A DNA stretch of 64,000 bases, taken from contig JACPKR010000072.1 in assembly GCA_016186945.1 (NCBI GenBank), positions 20,662 through 84,661 on the forward strand. Direction: 5' to 3'. Positions 35,397 to 45,014 of this stretch are shown here, in pieces; position 1 is the stretch's first letter; each line of letters opens with the position of its first letter. Source of the DNA: Deltaproteobacteria bacterium (GTDB lineage: Bacteria; Bdellovibrionota_B; Oligoflexia; Oligoflexales; Bog-1112). The notes beneath the pieces were generated by a model. That model did not search any database, was not told the DNA's origin, and worked only from the letters and a program-made list of their open reading frames with translations. Made by a program: the position numbers and the translations under genes.

Positions 35397-36735
35397 AAGT
35401 ACTCTACTTTCACCTCTACCAGAAAATCAACCGTGCCCACTGCCAGGGGACCTCTCCACCAATAGTAGAACCCTTCAGTCTGGTCAGTGGTTCCTTCCGC
35501 TTAAAGGAACACAATTCGATGGACATGACTATATCGAGGAAGCCATCAAGAATGGAGCTGCAGGTACTTTCTCAGAACGACAAGTCTCATCCACCGTTCC
35601 TATGATACTTGTCAAAAATACTCTGGACACTTACCACAGCATTGCAGGAGGATGGCGTTCGACACTTCCTTCCATAAAAACAGTTGCCCTTACGGGATCC
35701 CTCGGGAAAACGACCGTCAAAACAATGACAAGCCTCATGCTCGCCACACAAGGAGAAACCTTCAGTACCCCAGGAAACCAAAATAACGAGTTCGGAATTC
35801 CCAAATCTGTCCTTAATTTGAAAGCAGACCATAAGTTTTCTGTTTTTGAATTAGGAGCACGACACCCAAACGACATCTCAACCCTCGTAAAGATCGTTCA
35901 ACCAAACGTCTCTGCTTGTCTAAATATCGCTTCCCCACACCAAGAGATTTTTGGCTGCCGAGAAATGACAATGAATACAAAGTTGGAAATCCTTAAAGAT
36001 GCTCCCCCTCAATGCAAAGGGGTAGTCCTCTACGACGACCCAACGCTTCTTGAAAAAGCAAAGAAAATAAAGAAAGATCTCATAACATTTGGCTTTGACA
36101 AAAGAGCCGCCATTTTCATTCAATCGCACCATATTGAAAATGAAATGCTTCTAGTAGGTCTAAATATTTTTGGGAAAAACCTCGAAGTGTCCCTGAGCCT
36201 CTATCACGAATCTTTCCCTATAAACCTTGCCGCCGCTTTCGCAATCACAGAAGCTTTGGGCGTTTCCTCGGAAACGTGCGTAAAAGGCCTGGAACACTTC
36301 AAAGGTCTGCCAGGGCGCTTTAAAATTCACAGGCGACCTAGCTACACGGTCGTCGATGATTCCTACAACGCAAGTCCCGAAAGCATGAAAGCAGGGATAA
36401 AGAGTCTTTTCAAACTGTTTCCCAAAAGAAAAAAGGTACTCATTCTTGGTGAAATGTTTGAACTTGGCCCAAGTTCTGATAAAAAACACCGCGAAATCGG
36501 TTCCTTCTGTGCACAAGAAAAACCAGACTTCCTCGTCACCGTTGGAAACCACGCACGATTACTTGCTGATGAAGCTGAAAAGAGAGGTTTTCCTAAAAAA
36601 TCAGTACAAAGATTCGACGATGTCTCGGAACTTCTTGACTCGATTCACTCCATCAACAATAAAGGCGATCTTTTCTATGTAAAAGGGTCAAGAAAAGTAC
36701 AACTTGATCTCGTAGTTGCGCAACTGATTTCCTAA
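35359..36735 (+). CDS. murF: UDP-MurNAc-tripeptide:D-Ala-D-Ala ligase
   Basis: The 458-residue ligase adds D-Ala-D-Ala to complete the UDP-MurNAc pentapeptide. The substrate domain contains STNSRTLQSGQWFLPLKG, the ATP loop is TGSLGKTTVKTM, and the C-terminal domain carries VVDDSYNASPESM and ILGEMFELG, all family marks. The start codon lies 38 bases inside murE. The D-Ala-D-Ala ligase gene itself (ddl), often in this cluster, is not seen in the window. Confidence 0.96.
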   Translation: MTIAWTSYKQWLESTLLSPLPENQPCPLPGDLSTNSRTLQSGQWFLPLKGTQFDGHDYIEEAIKNGAAGTFSERQVSSTVPMILVKNTLDTYHSIAGGWRSTLPSIKTVALTGSLGKTTVKTMTSLMLATQGETFSTPGNQNNEFGIPKSVLNLKADHKFSVFELGARHPNDISTLVKIVQPNVSACLNIASPHQEIFGCREMTMNTKLEILKDAPPQCKGVVLYDDPTLLEKAKKIKKDLITFGFDKRAAIFIQSHHIENEMLLVGLNIFGKNLEVSLSLYHESFPINLAAAFAITEALGVSSETCVKGLEHFKGLPGRFKIHRRPSYTVVDDSYNASPESMKAGIKSLFKLFPKRKKVLILGEMFELGPSSDKKHREIGSFCAQEKPDFLVTVGNHARLLADEAEKRGFPKKSVQRFDDVSELLDSIHSINNKGDLFYVKGSRKVQLDLVVAQLIS

Positions 36736-36748
36736 ATAGGAGCCTTAC

Positions 36749-37825
36749 TTGCTATACCATTTGCTTTTCCAACTTTCTGCAAACATAAGTGCTTTGAACG
36801 TTACCCGATATATTTCCTTCAGGTCTATTGTTTCGTTACTTACGGCTCTGTTTATCAGCGTGCTCGTTTCCCCATGGTTTATTCGGAAGCTAAAACTTAA
36901 ACAACTTGGACAAGTGATAAGAGAAGATGGACCTAAAAGCCACTTTAGCAAAGCCGGAGTTCCTACCATGGGAGGAGCCCTTATACTTCTCTCAGTCATC
37001 GTCCCAGCTTTATTGTGGATGAATTGGCTTAACCCGTACTTATGGTATTGTATGGCAATATTCGCTGGTTATGGAATTCTTGGTTTTGTTGACGATTACA
37101 GGAAAATTCGGAAAAAAAACTCACGAGGGGTCCCGGGGAAAATCAAACTTTTCTGGCAAACCTCTATTGCTTTAGCTGTTTGCCTGTTTTTCTACTTCTC
37201 CGAAGATCATATGGGGCTAATTACGATCCCTTTTTTCAAACACCTGAGCGTTGATCTTGGAATGTTCTACATCCCAGCGGCTGCTTTTATTATTGTGGGA
37301 TCCAGCAACGCCGTGAATCTAACCGATGGCCTTGACGGACTTGCCATTGGTCCCGTGCTTGTCGCCTCCGCTTGCTTTGCAGTCCTATCGTATGTTTCAG
37401 GACACCAAGTTATAGCTAGCTACCTCAATTTTCCCTTCATCCGACATGCTGGAGAACTTACAATCTTCGCTTCCTGCCTCGTGGGCGCGGGTATGGGATT
37501 CCTTTGGTACAATACATACCCTGCTCAAGTTTTCATGGGCGACGTCGGGTCGCTTCCACTAGGCGGAGCACTCGGAGCACTCGCTATCCTGTCGAAACAT
37601 GAAATTCTTCTTGCCATAATAGGAGGCGTCTTTGTACTCGAGGCTGTGTCGGTCATTACACAAGTCGCCTCTTTCAAACTCACCGGGCGCCGTGTTTTTC
37701 GTATGGCTCCCATTCACCACCATTTCGAATTGAAAGGCTGGCCAGAGCCTAAGATTATCGTCCGCTTCTGGATCATTTCCGCAGTGCTTGCCCTCATTGG
37801 GCTGCTAAGCTTGAAGATTCGATAG
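36749..37825 (+). CDS. mraY: phospho-MurNAc-pentapeptide translocase MraY
   Basis: The 358-residue polytopic enzyme transfers phospho-MurNAc-pentapeptide to undecaprenyl phosphate, making lipid I at the inner membrane. About ten membrane helices can be traced. FVDDYRKI, NAVNLTDGLDGLA and the metal/substrate loop PIHHHFELKGWPE are diagnostic. The start is TTG with AGGAG six bases upstream, and the gene begins 13 bases after murF. Confidence 0.97.
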   Translation: MLYHLLFQLSANISALNVTRYISFRSIVSLLTALFISVLVSPWFIRKLKLKQLGQVIREDGPKSHFSKAGVPTMGGALILLSVIVPALLWMNWLNPYLWYCMAIFAGYGILGFVDDYRKIRKKNSRGVPGKIKLFWQTSIALAVCLFFYFSEDHMGLITIPFFKHLSVDLGMFYIPAAAFIIVGSSNAVNLTDGLDGLAIGPVLVASACFAVLSYVSGHQVIASYLNFPFIRHAGELTIFASCLVGAGMGFLWYNTYPAQVFMGDVGSLPLGGALGALAILSKHEILLAIIGGVFVLEAVSVITQVASFKLTGRRVFRMAPIHHHFELKGWPEPKIIVRFWIISAVLALIGLLSLKIR

Positions 37826-37833
37826 GACAGAAT

Positions 37834-39090
37834 ATGAGTTGGTTGATACTAGGCGCAGGACGCTCAGGAATGGGAGCAAAAAAACTACTGGAATCATCCG
37901 GGCAGAGCGCATTTCTTTATGACGAAAACACAAAATATGGCAGCATGCCAAACCTTATTTTCCACCCCGATCATCCTATTTTTAATGAAAAAGATTTGAC
38001 ATTTGTAGTAAGCCCCGGATTCCCTCCTCAACACACGATTCTAAAAAGAGCAAAAGACCTAGGGTTAAAAGTAATAACTGAAATCGATCTTGCGCTTGAA
38101 CATTTTAGAGGCACCCTAATTGCGGTCACAGGAACCAACGGCAAATCAACTACTGTTATGATGATCTCTCACCTCCTCAAATCAAAAACTATCGATCACA
38201 GTGTCGGAGGTAACATTGGCATTGCAGCGTCCTCTCTCATGATCGAAAAGCCAAGCCTCCTTGTACTGGAACTCTCGAGCTACCAGCTTGAATCCTCTCA
38301 CAAGATTGCTCCCCACGTCGCGGTTATCACAGGAATTGCACCCGACCACCAAAGCCGACATGGCACCATGGAAGCTTATCTTGCCAGCAAATGGCGCATC
38401 TTTGAAAAACAATCTTCTTCAGACTTTGCTATAATCGAGAAGAATGCCTATAACATGGCACTCTCAATGAATCTAAAAAAACCTGAAGCAAACGTGATAC
38501 TTTTGGATAAACATCATGTAAATTTCCCAAGAATCAGAAACTTCTCGTGGAAACACGATTGTCTGAACGCCCTATTTTCTGCACATGCTGTGTCAAAACT
38601 TCTTAAGATAGATGCCGAGAGCCTACTTGTTTCTTTCGAAAATTTCGTTGGCCTTCCCCATCGATGCCAGATCATCGGCAGGCGAAATGGATACAGAATT
38701 ATCAACGACAGCAAGTCTACTACAATGGATTCAACCATTCATGCCCTGTCGGATCTTAATGGGCAAGTAACTCTGTTCCTTGGTGGACTTAGTAAAGGTG
38801 AGGAATTTAAGCAAATCGCAGAGTTTAGACACACGATAGCGAGTATCGTGGCCTTTGGACCGACCTCTGCACAAATCGCCCGGGACCTCGCTAGTTATGT
38901 TCCCGTCTTTTGCTTTACGAATTTGAAGGCTGCGACGGAAGCCTTGCCAAATATTATGGAGACACTCAGGGGCGACCTTCTTTTTTCTCCAGCCTGCCCC
39001 AGCCAGGACGAATTTAGCGATTTTGAAGAAAGAGGAACTTTCTTCACAAACGCATGTAGCCCCTTCCTGGAAAACTTAGGATGTCTATGA
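37834..39090 (+). CDS. murD: UDP-MurNAc-L-alanine:D-glutamate ligase
   Basis: The 418-residue Mur ligase adds D-Glu in the cytoplasm. Domain 1 begins with the Rossmann-like SWLILGAGRSGMGAK. The ATP loop is TGTNGKSTTV, and VLELSSYQLESS and NDSKSTTMDST are characteristic MurD segments. It is somewhat shorter than E. coli MurD (438), mainly in loops. It follows mraY by 8 bases and overlaps ftsW by 10 bases. Confidence 0.96.
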   Translation: MSWLILGAGRSGMGAKKLLESSGQSAFLYDENTKYGSMPNLIFHPDHPIFNEKDLTFVVSPGFPPQHTILKRAKDLGLKVITEIDLALEHFRGTLIAVTGTNGKSTTVMMISHLLKSKTIDHSVGGNIGIAASSLMIEKPSLLVLELSSYQLESSHKIAPHVAVITGIAPDHQSRHGTMEAYLASKWRIFEKQSSSDFAIIEKNAYNMALSMNLKKPEANVILLDKHHVNFPRIRNFSWKHDCLNALFSAHAVSKLLKIDAESLLVSFENFVGLPHRCQIIGRRNGYRIINDSKSTTMDSTIHALSDLNGQVTLFLGGLSKGEEFKQIAEFRHTIASIVAFGPTSAQIARDLASYVPVFCFTNLKAATEALPNIMETLRGDLLFSPACPSQDEFSDFEERGTFFTNACSPFLENLGCL

Positions 39091-40205
39091 AAAGCTCCCC
39101 CTCCCTACGGATCGATTTCATCATCCTTTACGTGACTGGACTATTGACAGTTTACGGCTTACTTGCCATTTATGCTTCTTCCGCATTGAAGAGCCTCGAG
39201 CTGTACCACCAAGCCCATTACTTTTTCCAAAAGCAAGCTCTTGCTGTTTTAATAGGATTTTTTATTATCTTTTTACTTTACAAAATTCCCTTTGCCTGGA
39301 TTTCTCATCTCGCATTACCGATAGTGCTCCTCTCTCTTATATTACTTGGACTTGTCTTCGTCCCAGGACTTTACCCAAAAGTTGGGGGGGCGATGCGGTG
39401 GTTGGACATCGGTGGCTTGCGGATTCAACCAGGCGAATTAGCTAAACTAGCGACCGTGTTTTTTCTCGCTAAAAACCTCTCACGAGAAAAGAGTGACCTC
39501 AACCGATTCACAAGTGGTCTCCTTCCCAATATTCTATTCATTGCGCTTGTCTGCTCGCTTCTTATCATTCAACCGGATTTCGGTACTGCAGTTCTATTAA
39601 TGTTAGTCGCATTCCTGATGCTTTTCATCGCTGGCCTATCCAGAAAAACAATTTTATTCTCTTTCGCTATTGGTTTTACGGTACTTACAGCAGGTATATT
39701 CGCAGCTCCCTACAGGGTCAAGCGGCTACTGAGTTTTCTTGACCCTTGGAGTACCCTTCACACGGAAGGTTTTCAAATCATCCAAAGCTTTCTAGCCTTC
39801 CAAAACGGAGGCATGATGGGTGTTGGAGTGGGAGCGTCGAAACAGAAACTGTTTTTTCTTCCCGAAGCGCATACGGATTTTATACTTTCCGTCATAGCTG
39901 AGGAAAGCGGCTTTCTTGGCACTGCCTTTGTAATCCTTTCGTTCTTGCTCCTAGTGGTTTGTGGAATCCAAACCACCCTGCAACAAAACATCCGCTATAG
40001 ACAAGTTCTTTCTTTTGGCTTCACCTCACTCATCGCTCTTCAGTCCCTTTTCAACATCGGGGTAGTGATGGGTGTTCTCCCTACAAAGGGAATTCCTCTC
40101 CCTCTAATCAGCAGTGGAATCGCATCGTTGCTTGTCTTCCTCTTCGTGATTGGCATCATAGCCCGACTAGCGAAGGAAAGTAATCTGGATGAACAAAGAA
40201 GATGA
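39081..40205 (+). CDS. ftsW: septal SEDS glycosyltransferase FtsW
   Basis: The 374-residue polytopic SEDS protein polymerises glycan strands at the septum together with FtsI. About ten membrane helices are visible. Family signatures include GGAMRWLDIGGLRIQPGELAKLA and the region HTDFILSVIAEESGFLG, with the conserved Asp/Glu residues, and KGIPLPLISSGIASLL near the C-terminus. The dcw position after murD identifies it as FtsW rather than RodA. In most dcw clusters murG and murC follow; here 231 bases without a gene separate it from ftsQ. Confidence 0.95.
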   Translation: MSMKSSPSLRIDFIILYVTGLLTVYGLLAIYASSALKSLELYHQAHYFFQKQALAVLIGFFIIFLLYKIPFAWISHLALPIVLLSLILLGLVFVPGLYPKVGGAMRWLDIGGLRIQPGELAKLATVFFLAKNLSREKSDLNRFTSGLLPNILFIALVCSLLIIQPDFGTAVLLMLVAFLMLFIAGLSRKTILFSFAIGFTVLTAGIFAAPYRVKRLLSFLDPWSTLHTEGFQIIQSFLAFQNGGMMGVGVGASKQKLFFLPEAHTDFILSVIAEESGFLGTAFVILSFLLLVVCGIQTTLQQNIRYRQVLSFGFTSLIALQSLFNIGVVMGVLPTKGIPLPLISSGIASLLVFLFVIGIIARLAKESNLDEQRR

Positions 40206-40249
40206 GAGGGGATCGTCTCTCTAGTGTTTCATCAAGTCTATTCAGTTGC

Positions 40250-40278
40250 CTGACAAAATATGAACTGATTTTTACGAT
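40250..40278 (+). promoter_or_regulatory. possible promoter for ftsQ-ftsA
   Basis: CTGACA and TACGAT are separated by 17 bases in the 231-base gap between ftsW and ftsQ. The gap otherwise holds no ORF or RNA I recognise. The -10 match is modest. Confidence 0.35.
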
Positions 40279-40436
40279 GCCATCTCCACAGACGAAAAAC
40301 GTTGTACAATAATATTAAGGGTCGTTCAGCCCCGACAGATCAATCTTGAAAATGTAGTGTTTTTCATTCTACTTTTTACAGACTCATATTAACTGTCTAT
40401 CCGTTCAATCTCCATGCTTTTGCGAGATGTGAAGAT

Positions 40437-41282
40437 ATGATGTCATTTGGAAAACAAAAAAATAGTGCTGCAAGTTCCAACGTTTTGATTAGCCAAAAAG
40501 TCTATAAAAAAAAGCGTCACAAATTCCTAAATCTAAAGCCCAAAAAAATAAGGCAGACTTTTCTTTCATGCTCAACACTGATTGTTTTTATCATTGCGAC
40601 CTCAATGACGATCGTGACCTTTCGCACGTACTCAAATAACTCGAAATGCAGTGCAATTGAACTACTCGACAAAAATGATAGTGCAGTCGAATCTTATATA
40701 AAGGCATCATGCAACGATAGGGAAAACAGCATCTACGAGGTATCAGCCGAGGCACAAAAACGTTTTGGGTTACTTTCAATGACCATTTTCAGGACACCTG
40801 ATGACCATTGGCTCCTCTCCTGGGCACAAAGGGTCCCGGCAATGTTGATTGAAGCAGACAAGATTCGTATCTTGTCACGAAACGGGGATGTTTATGGCTC
40901 TGCTGACCTGTACAAACCCGAGATTCAGACGATTCTTACAGGTGTATTTTCGCGAGAATCCAAGCAGTTCTTGCTGAATAATGATAATACAATCATCGTT
41001 TCAAAAGACGAGAGAGATGTCATTACATCCGCACTAACTCTACTTTCAGAATCAAGTGAAAGATCGCTAAGAATTGAAAAGATTACATACCAGCAACACC
41101 GAGGCTTCGTCGCCAAATTACGTGAACAAAACATCCTCGTTTCGTTCGGTAACCCGCCGTTTGAAAAGAAATTCAAGAGACTTTTTAACGTTTTGAAGTC
41201 TATGAAAGATGGAACCAGCGAAATAAAATCTATCGAACTTGATTACAGTGACAAAGCTTTTTTGACTTTCAAACAATCTTGA
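40437..41282 (+). CDS. ftsQ: FtsQ-like division protein
   Basis: The 281-residue bitopic protein has a basic cytosolic N-terminus of about 40 residues, a single membrane helix (STLIVFIIATSMTIVTF) and a periplasmic domain. The order ftsQ-ftsA-ftsZ and the topology identify it as FtsQ. The POTRA-like region (SIYEVSAEAQKRFGLLSMTIFRTPDDHWLLSWAQRVPAM) fits the FtsQ pattern but is quite divergent; the family call would be weak without context. FtsQ scaffolds FtsBL at the septum. It ends 10 bases before ftsA. Confidence 0.78.
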   Translation: MMSFGKQKNSAASSNVLISQKVYKKKRHKFLNLKPKKIRQTFLSCSTLIVFIIATSMTIVTFRTYSNNSKCSAIELLDKNDSAVESYIKASCNDRENSIYEVSAEAQKRFGLLSMTIFRTPDDHWLLSWAQRVPAMLIEADKIRILSRNGDVYGSADLYKPEIQTILTGVFSRESKQFLLNNDNTIIVSKDERDVITSALTLLSESSERSLRIEKITYQQHRGFVAKLREQNILVSFGNPPFEKKFKRLFNVLKSMKDGTSEIKSIELDYSDKAFLTFKQS

Positions 41283-41292
41283 AAGCTACCCT

Positions 41293-42507
41293 ATGAGTAA
41301 CATTTTTGCTATCGACCTGGGAACGACAAAATTCTGCTTGGCCAGCATTACGTATGACAAAACTTTTGAAAAGGCTAAACTCGACACCGTGTCAGTTCTA
41401 TCAGCCGGAATGAAGCGAGGCATGCTGTCTGACTTTTTTGCCGCACAAAAATCCCTTTCTAGTCTCATTGAGCTTGCCGAGAAAGAATTCGATTTCGACA
41501 TAAATACAGCAACTCTAGGCGTTTCCGGAACACACTTGAAAAGCAAATTTGTAACATGCCAGATTCCTATTGATTCGGACCATCTTGTAAATTCAAGACT
41601 CCTGGATAAAATCCAAACTCAAATTAAGATCGAAAACCAGGTGGACGGTAGGGAGTTTATCCACATATCACCCTACAGTTACCAAATCGACAGTAGAGAG
41701 TGGATCGTCAACCCACTTGGATTCTCAGGATCTTCTTTGAAGTCAAAACATTTTATCATCGAGGCAGACAAATATTACCTCGCTGACCTCGTTAGACTCT
41801 GTAACAGTTGCGGCATATCGGTATCAAGCTTGATTTCCGAACAGTACGCCTCCTCGCAAGTCACAATCCCTCCACTCAAAAAGGAATTGGGCGTTGTCCT
41901 TCTCGATATCGGCGGTGGCACAACGGACGGAATGGTGTTCCTTAATGGAAAGCCAAGCAAAGTGTTCACAGTCAACATCGGTGGGCAGCTGATGACCAAC
42001 GACCTGTCTATCGGTTTCGGTATCCCTTTCGATGAAGCGGAAAGAATAAAAATATTGGGAGGAATCTCCAGTGATCACGAATTGACCTGCCATGCGGTCG
42101 ATTTTCGCGGATCCACCGTCAACATCGATCCAAGGAAAGCGTCGCAAATACTCAAAGCACGTATTGAAGAGCTTGCTATCCATGTAAATAAGGAAATAGA
42201 GCCATTCAAAGGGTTACTCCAAGGAGGAATTATTTTAACCGGGGGAGGATCTGAGCTTCCTGGCATGGTGAGCCTCTTTGCTAACGTTATGCACGATGTG
42301 GTTGTTGCCAAGGCAGACCCTGTTTTTGGCGGAAACGAGAATACTGGAAAGATTGAAGCATCGAAGTTTGCAAGCAAATACGCGACCGTTTTGGGATTGC
42401 TCTATTATGAATTTATCAGACAAAGAAATAATGGAAAAACCGTTAGATTCAAAAACCTTAACTCTTTTTTTTCATCATTCGCTTCATGGCTAAAAGAGCT
42501 GACATGA
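41293..42507 (+). CDS. ftsA: cell division actin-like protein FtsA
   Basis: The 404-residue actin-fold ATPase tethers FtsZ to the membrane and recruits later division proteins. Phosphate-1 is AIDLGTTKFCLA at the N-terminus. Phosphate-2 is VVLLDIGGGTTDGMVF and the adenosine loop is IILTGGGSELPGM. The C-terminal segment (LNSFFSSFASWLKEL) is an amphipathic helix that serves as the membrane-targeting sequence. It is shorter than E. coli FtsA (420) but complete. Confidence 0.95.
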   Translation: MSNIFAIDLGTTKFCLASITYDKTFEKAKLDTVSVLSAGMKRGMLSDFFAAQKSLSSLIELAEKEFDFDINTATLGVSGTHLKSKFVTCQIPIDSDHLVNSRLLDKIQTQIKIENQVDGREFIHISPYSYQIDSREWIVNPLGFSGSSLKSKHFIIEADKYYLADLVRLCNSCGISVSSLISEQYASSQVTIPPLKKELGVVLLDIGGGTTDGMVFLNGKPSKVFTVNIGGQLMTNDLSIGFGIPFDEAERIKILGGISSDHELTCHAVDFRGSTVNIDPRKASQILKARIEELAIHVNKEIEPFKGLLQGGIILTGGGSELPGMVSLFANVMHDVVVAKADPVFGGNENTGKIEASKFASKYATVLGLLYYEFIRQRNNGKTVRFKNLNSFFSSFASWLKELT

Positions 42508-42552
42508 GAGACCATCCTTTCATACCTACCTAAAGAATAAAATGTCAAAGCA

Positions 42553-42582
42553 TTGACACCCTTGAAAGGTCTTCCCTATAAT
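42553..42582 (+). promoter_or_regulatory. consensus sigma70 promoter for ftsZ
   Basis: TTGACA (42553-42558) and TATAAT (42577-42582) are both perfect and separated by 18 bases. They lie 35 bases upstream of the ftsZ ATG, in the ftsA-ftsZ gap, so ftsZ can be transcribed independently. Confidence 0.8.
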
Positions 42583-42616
42583 TTTAATGAAACAAATCTT
42601 TTAAGTGGGAGATCTT

Positions 42617-44023
42617 ATGAGCTTTGAAACCACCGACATGCAAACACCTGGTGCGAAAATCAAAGTGATCGGTATCGGTGGAGGTGGCACAAATGCCGTC
42701 AGCACAATGATCAGAGGGGGAATTGATGGCGTCGGCTTCATTGCTGTGAATACTGATTTACAGTCTCTCAAGTCGGCCTTGGCCCCTATAAAAATTCAAA
42801 TTGGAAAGGAACTCACTAAAGGTTTGGGGGCAGGATCAGACCCTAGTGTCGGTCGGGACGCTGCCCTCGAGGATCGACACGAGCTTCAGGAGGCACTCGA
42901 CGGTGCTGATATGGTTTTTATAACTGCTGGAATGGGGGGTGGCACAGGGACGGGAGGTGCTTCCATTGTCGCTCAAATTGCAAGAGATATGGGAGCACTC
43001 ACGGTTGCAGTCGTGACGAAACCATTTCTCTTTGAAGGAAAAAGACGACGTACTCACGCTGAAGTAGGAATCGAGAAACTAAGAGAAGCCGTCGATACAC
43101 TCATAGTTATTCCCAATGAACGTTTGCTGGAAATTGCCACTGCTGACCTCAGTCTTATCGGAGCCTTTAAACTCGCCGACAACGTACTCGTCAATGCGGT
43201 AAAAGGTATCAGTGACATCATCAATATACCAGGGACCATCAATGTCGACTTCGCAGATGTCAAGACGGTTATGTCATGCAAGGGACAAGCTCTAATGGGA
43301 ATCGGTGTGGCCTCCGGTAAAAATAGAGCCATCGAGGCCGCCAATCAAGCTGTATCGTCACCCCTTCTCGATGATATAGACATTGAAGGGGCGTCGGGAA
43401 TTCTCATTAATATTACTGCGGGGGAAAATGTATCCCTACTCGAAGTCAACGAGGCCTGCACTATTATACAGGAGTCCGCACATGAAGATGCCAATATTAT
43501 TTTTGGTGCTGTTATAGACCCAAATCTGACAGACGAAATAAGGGTCACAGTCATCGCTACCGGGTTTTCCAGTGACAAAGAAATAAAGGAACCCGCTAGG
43601 ATTCCCCAGTCATCCTATCTACAGCAGGACATCTATAAGATTTCGGGCGGATCCAAATTCCCAAATAACGACAGACGCAAACATTTGGAAACGGACAAAG
43701 AGGCTTCCATTCAAAAAACATCTAATTATCATGACCAGGTGATAATGGACGAGACTTTTTCGGAACGATCTGAAGTCACGATCGACGAAAAACGATTCAC
43801 AATTGAGAACTCCGAAAAAGTAATTTCGACTGGCTCACAGCACGAGTCATGGAAAGCCCATTCATTCGAAATGGATGATCAAGATCCAGAAAAAATAAAA
43901 GAGGAAATTGACAAACGAATAGACGAAGCACTTGAACTTGCTGATCGGGTCATACAGGACGACAAGGAAGACTCTCTGGATATTCCAACGTTTTTGCGTA
44001 AAGGCGACTCGCCCCAACTTTAG
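42617..44023 (+). CDS. ftsZ: cell division GTPase FtsZ
   Basis: The 468-residue tubulin homologue forms the Z-ring. The nucleotide site includes GGGGTNAV and the tubulin signature GGGTGTGGA. The T7 loop region is NVDFADVKTVM, with the catalytic Asp. After the globular core (to about residue 320) there is an acidic variable linker of about 130 residues. The conserved C-terminal peptide DIPTFLRKG binds FtsA. The ATG at 42617 has GGGAG six bases upstream; an upstream GTG at 42605 is in frame but less likely. It has a consensus promoter of its own. Confidence 0.97.
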   Translation: MSFETTDMQTPGAKIKVIGIGGGGTNAVSTMIRGGIDGVGFIAVNTDLQSLKSALAPIKIQIGKELTKGLGAGSDPSVGRDAALEDRHELQEALDGADMVFITAGMGGGTGTGGASIVAQIARDMGALTVAVVTKPFLFEGKRRRTHAEVGIEKLREAVDTLIVIPNERLLEIATADLSLIGAFKLADNVLVNAVKGISDIINIPGTINVDFADVKTVMSCKGQALMGIGVASGKNRAIEAANQAVSSPLLDDIDIEGASGILINITAGENVSLLEVNEACTIIQESAHEDANIIFGAVIDPNLTDEIRVTVIATGFSSDKEIKEPARIPQSSYLQQDIYKISGGSKFPNNDRRKHLETDKEASIQKTSNYHDQVIMDETFSERSEVTIDEKRFTIENSEKVISTGSQHESWKAHSFEMDDQDPEKIKEEIDKRIDEALELADRVIQDDKEDSLDIPTFLRKGDSPQL

Positions 44024-44034
44024 GAACCGGCAGA

Positions 44035-44979
44035 CTAAGCCTTCGAAAGAGACATAAACCCATCCTTAAAAGATCGCATCTGAGAAGGAATCTGCTTAAG
44101 GAGAGGGTTTTTATCACGAATTCTTTTTTCGACAAAACTTCCAACTGAAAGAAAATGCTTGAGCCTTGGGGCACCCTCTTCAATTTGTCTCTCGAAAAAG
44201 TTCACAAGAGCGTTCCCCAGCAATGGACTCAGAGGAACTCTTCTCCCCTGAGAAAAGTGCTGAGACACTATCCTGAAGAGATCCGCCAGCCTGTACGCCT
44301 CTCCCCCAGCAAGATCCATAATTGCACAAGAATCATACATTTTAACATCGCACAGATTGGAGATAACCCCCGTCAGGTCGTCAATATGAACCGGATTGAT
44401 CTTGACTCCTCCCGCAGCAGGAAGAGGATAAAAGATGGGGATTTTCATAACCCGTTTAATTGACTGAACAAAACAATCATGCTGCCCCCCATAGACAATG
44501 GAGCTTCTTAAGATTACCTTTTCGCGAACCTTTGAGTTTATAATCAGATGCTCCGCATCGTATTTTTCCCTTAAAAATCCTTCGGATGATTCACGTCGGG
44601 CCCCAATCACACTTAGAAAAATGATCCTTCGCGTCCCCACTTTCTCCATCGCATCGAGCAAATTAGAAAGGACTCGCAAATTTGTTGACTCAGAGGAAGT
44701 GTCTTTGGGGCCGACAAAATTACGCTCCCAAGCAAGATGAACAACAGTGTGGACCCCACGTAATGGAGCAGGAAGCAGTTCTTTGGAGCCTAGGTCCGCA
44801 TAAATAGGATAGATATTATCTTGAGGCTGCGGAATCTTACGACGATAAAGAGGAATGACCACCTCTTTTTTTATAGAAATTGTTTCGATTAGCTTTTGCC
44901 CTATATAGCCAGAACCACCAGTGATCAAAACGGCTTCCTTCTGCATGGGGCTATCTTTTTCCACAGAATGCTTCCCCAT
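44035..44979 (-). CDS. NAD(P)-dependent SDR epimerase/dehydratase family protein
   Basis: This 314-residue protein has an atypical/extended SDR fold. The N-terminal cofactor motif is ITGGSGYIGQKL (GxxGxxG). Further pieces are VVHLAWERN, the strand RIIFLSVIGA and a YDAEHLI region in place of the usual YxxxK. ILRSSIVYGG follows. It resembles the NDUFA9/NmrA-like sugar-nucleotide or regulatory SDRs, so the substrate cannot be named. The start is supported by GGAGGAG upstream. It lies 35 bases after the glycosyltransferase at the tail of the atp operon and converges on ftsZ with only 11 bases between the stops. Confidence 0.82.
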   Translation of the reverse strand: MGKHSVEKDSPMQKEAVLITGGSGYIGQKLIETISIKKEVVIPLYRRKIPQPQDNIYPIYADLGSKELLPAPLRGVHTVVHLAWERNFVGPKDTSSESTNLRVLSNLLDAMEKVGTRRIIFLSVIGARRESSEGFLREKYDAEHLIINSKVREKVILRSSIVYGGQHDCFVQSIKRVMKIPIFYPLPAAGGVKINPVHIDDLTGVISNLCDVKMYDSCAIMDLAGGEAYRLADLFRIVSQHFSQGRRVPLSPLLGNALVNFFERQIEEGAPRLKHFLSVGSFVEKRIRDKNPLLKQIPSQMRSFKDGFMSLSKA

Positions 44980-45014
44980 ACTTGAACTCCTCCGCTTGGG
45001 TTTGAATAGAGAGC

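Noticed and set aside
40206-40436. Possible small RNA or tRNA between ftsW and ftsQ
   Set aside because: No cloverleaf, T-loop sequence or strong terminator hairpin could be built; only a modest promoter match was seen.
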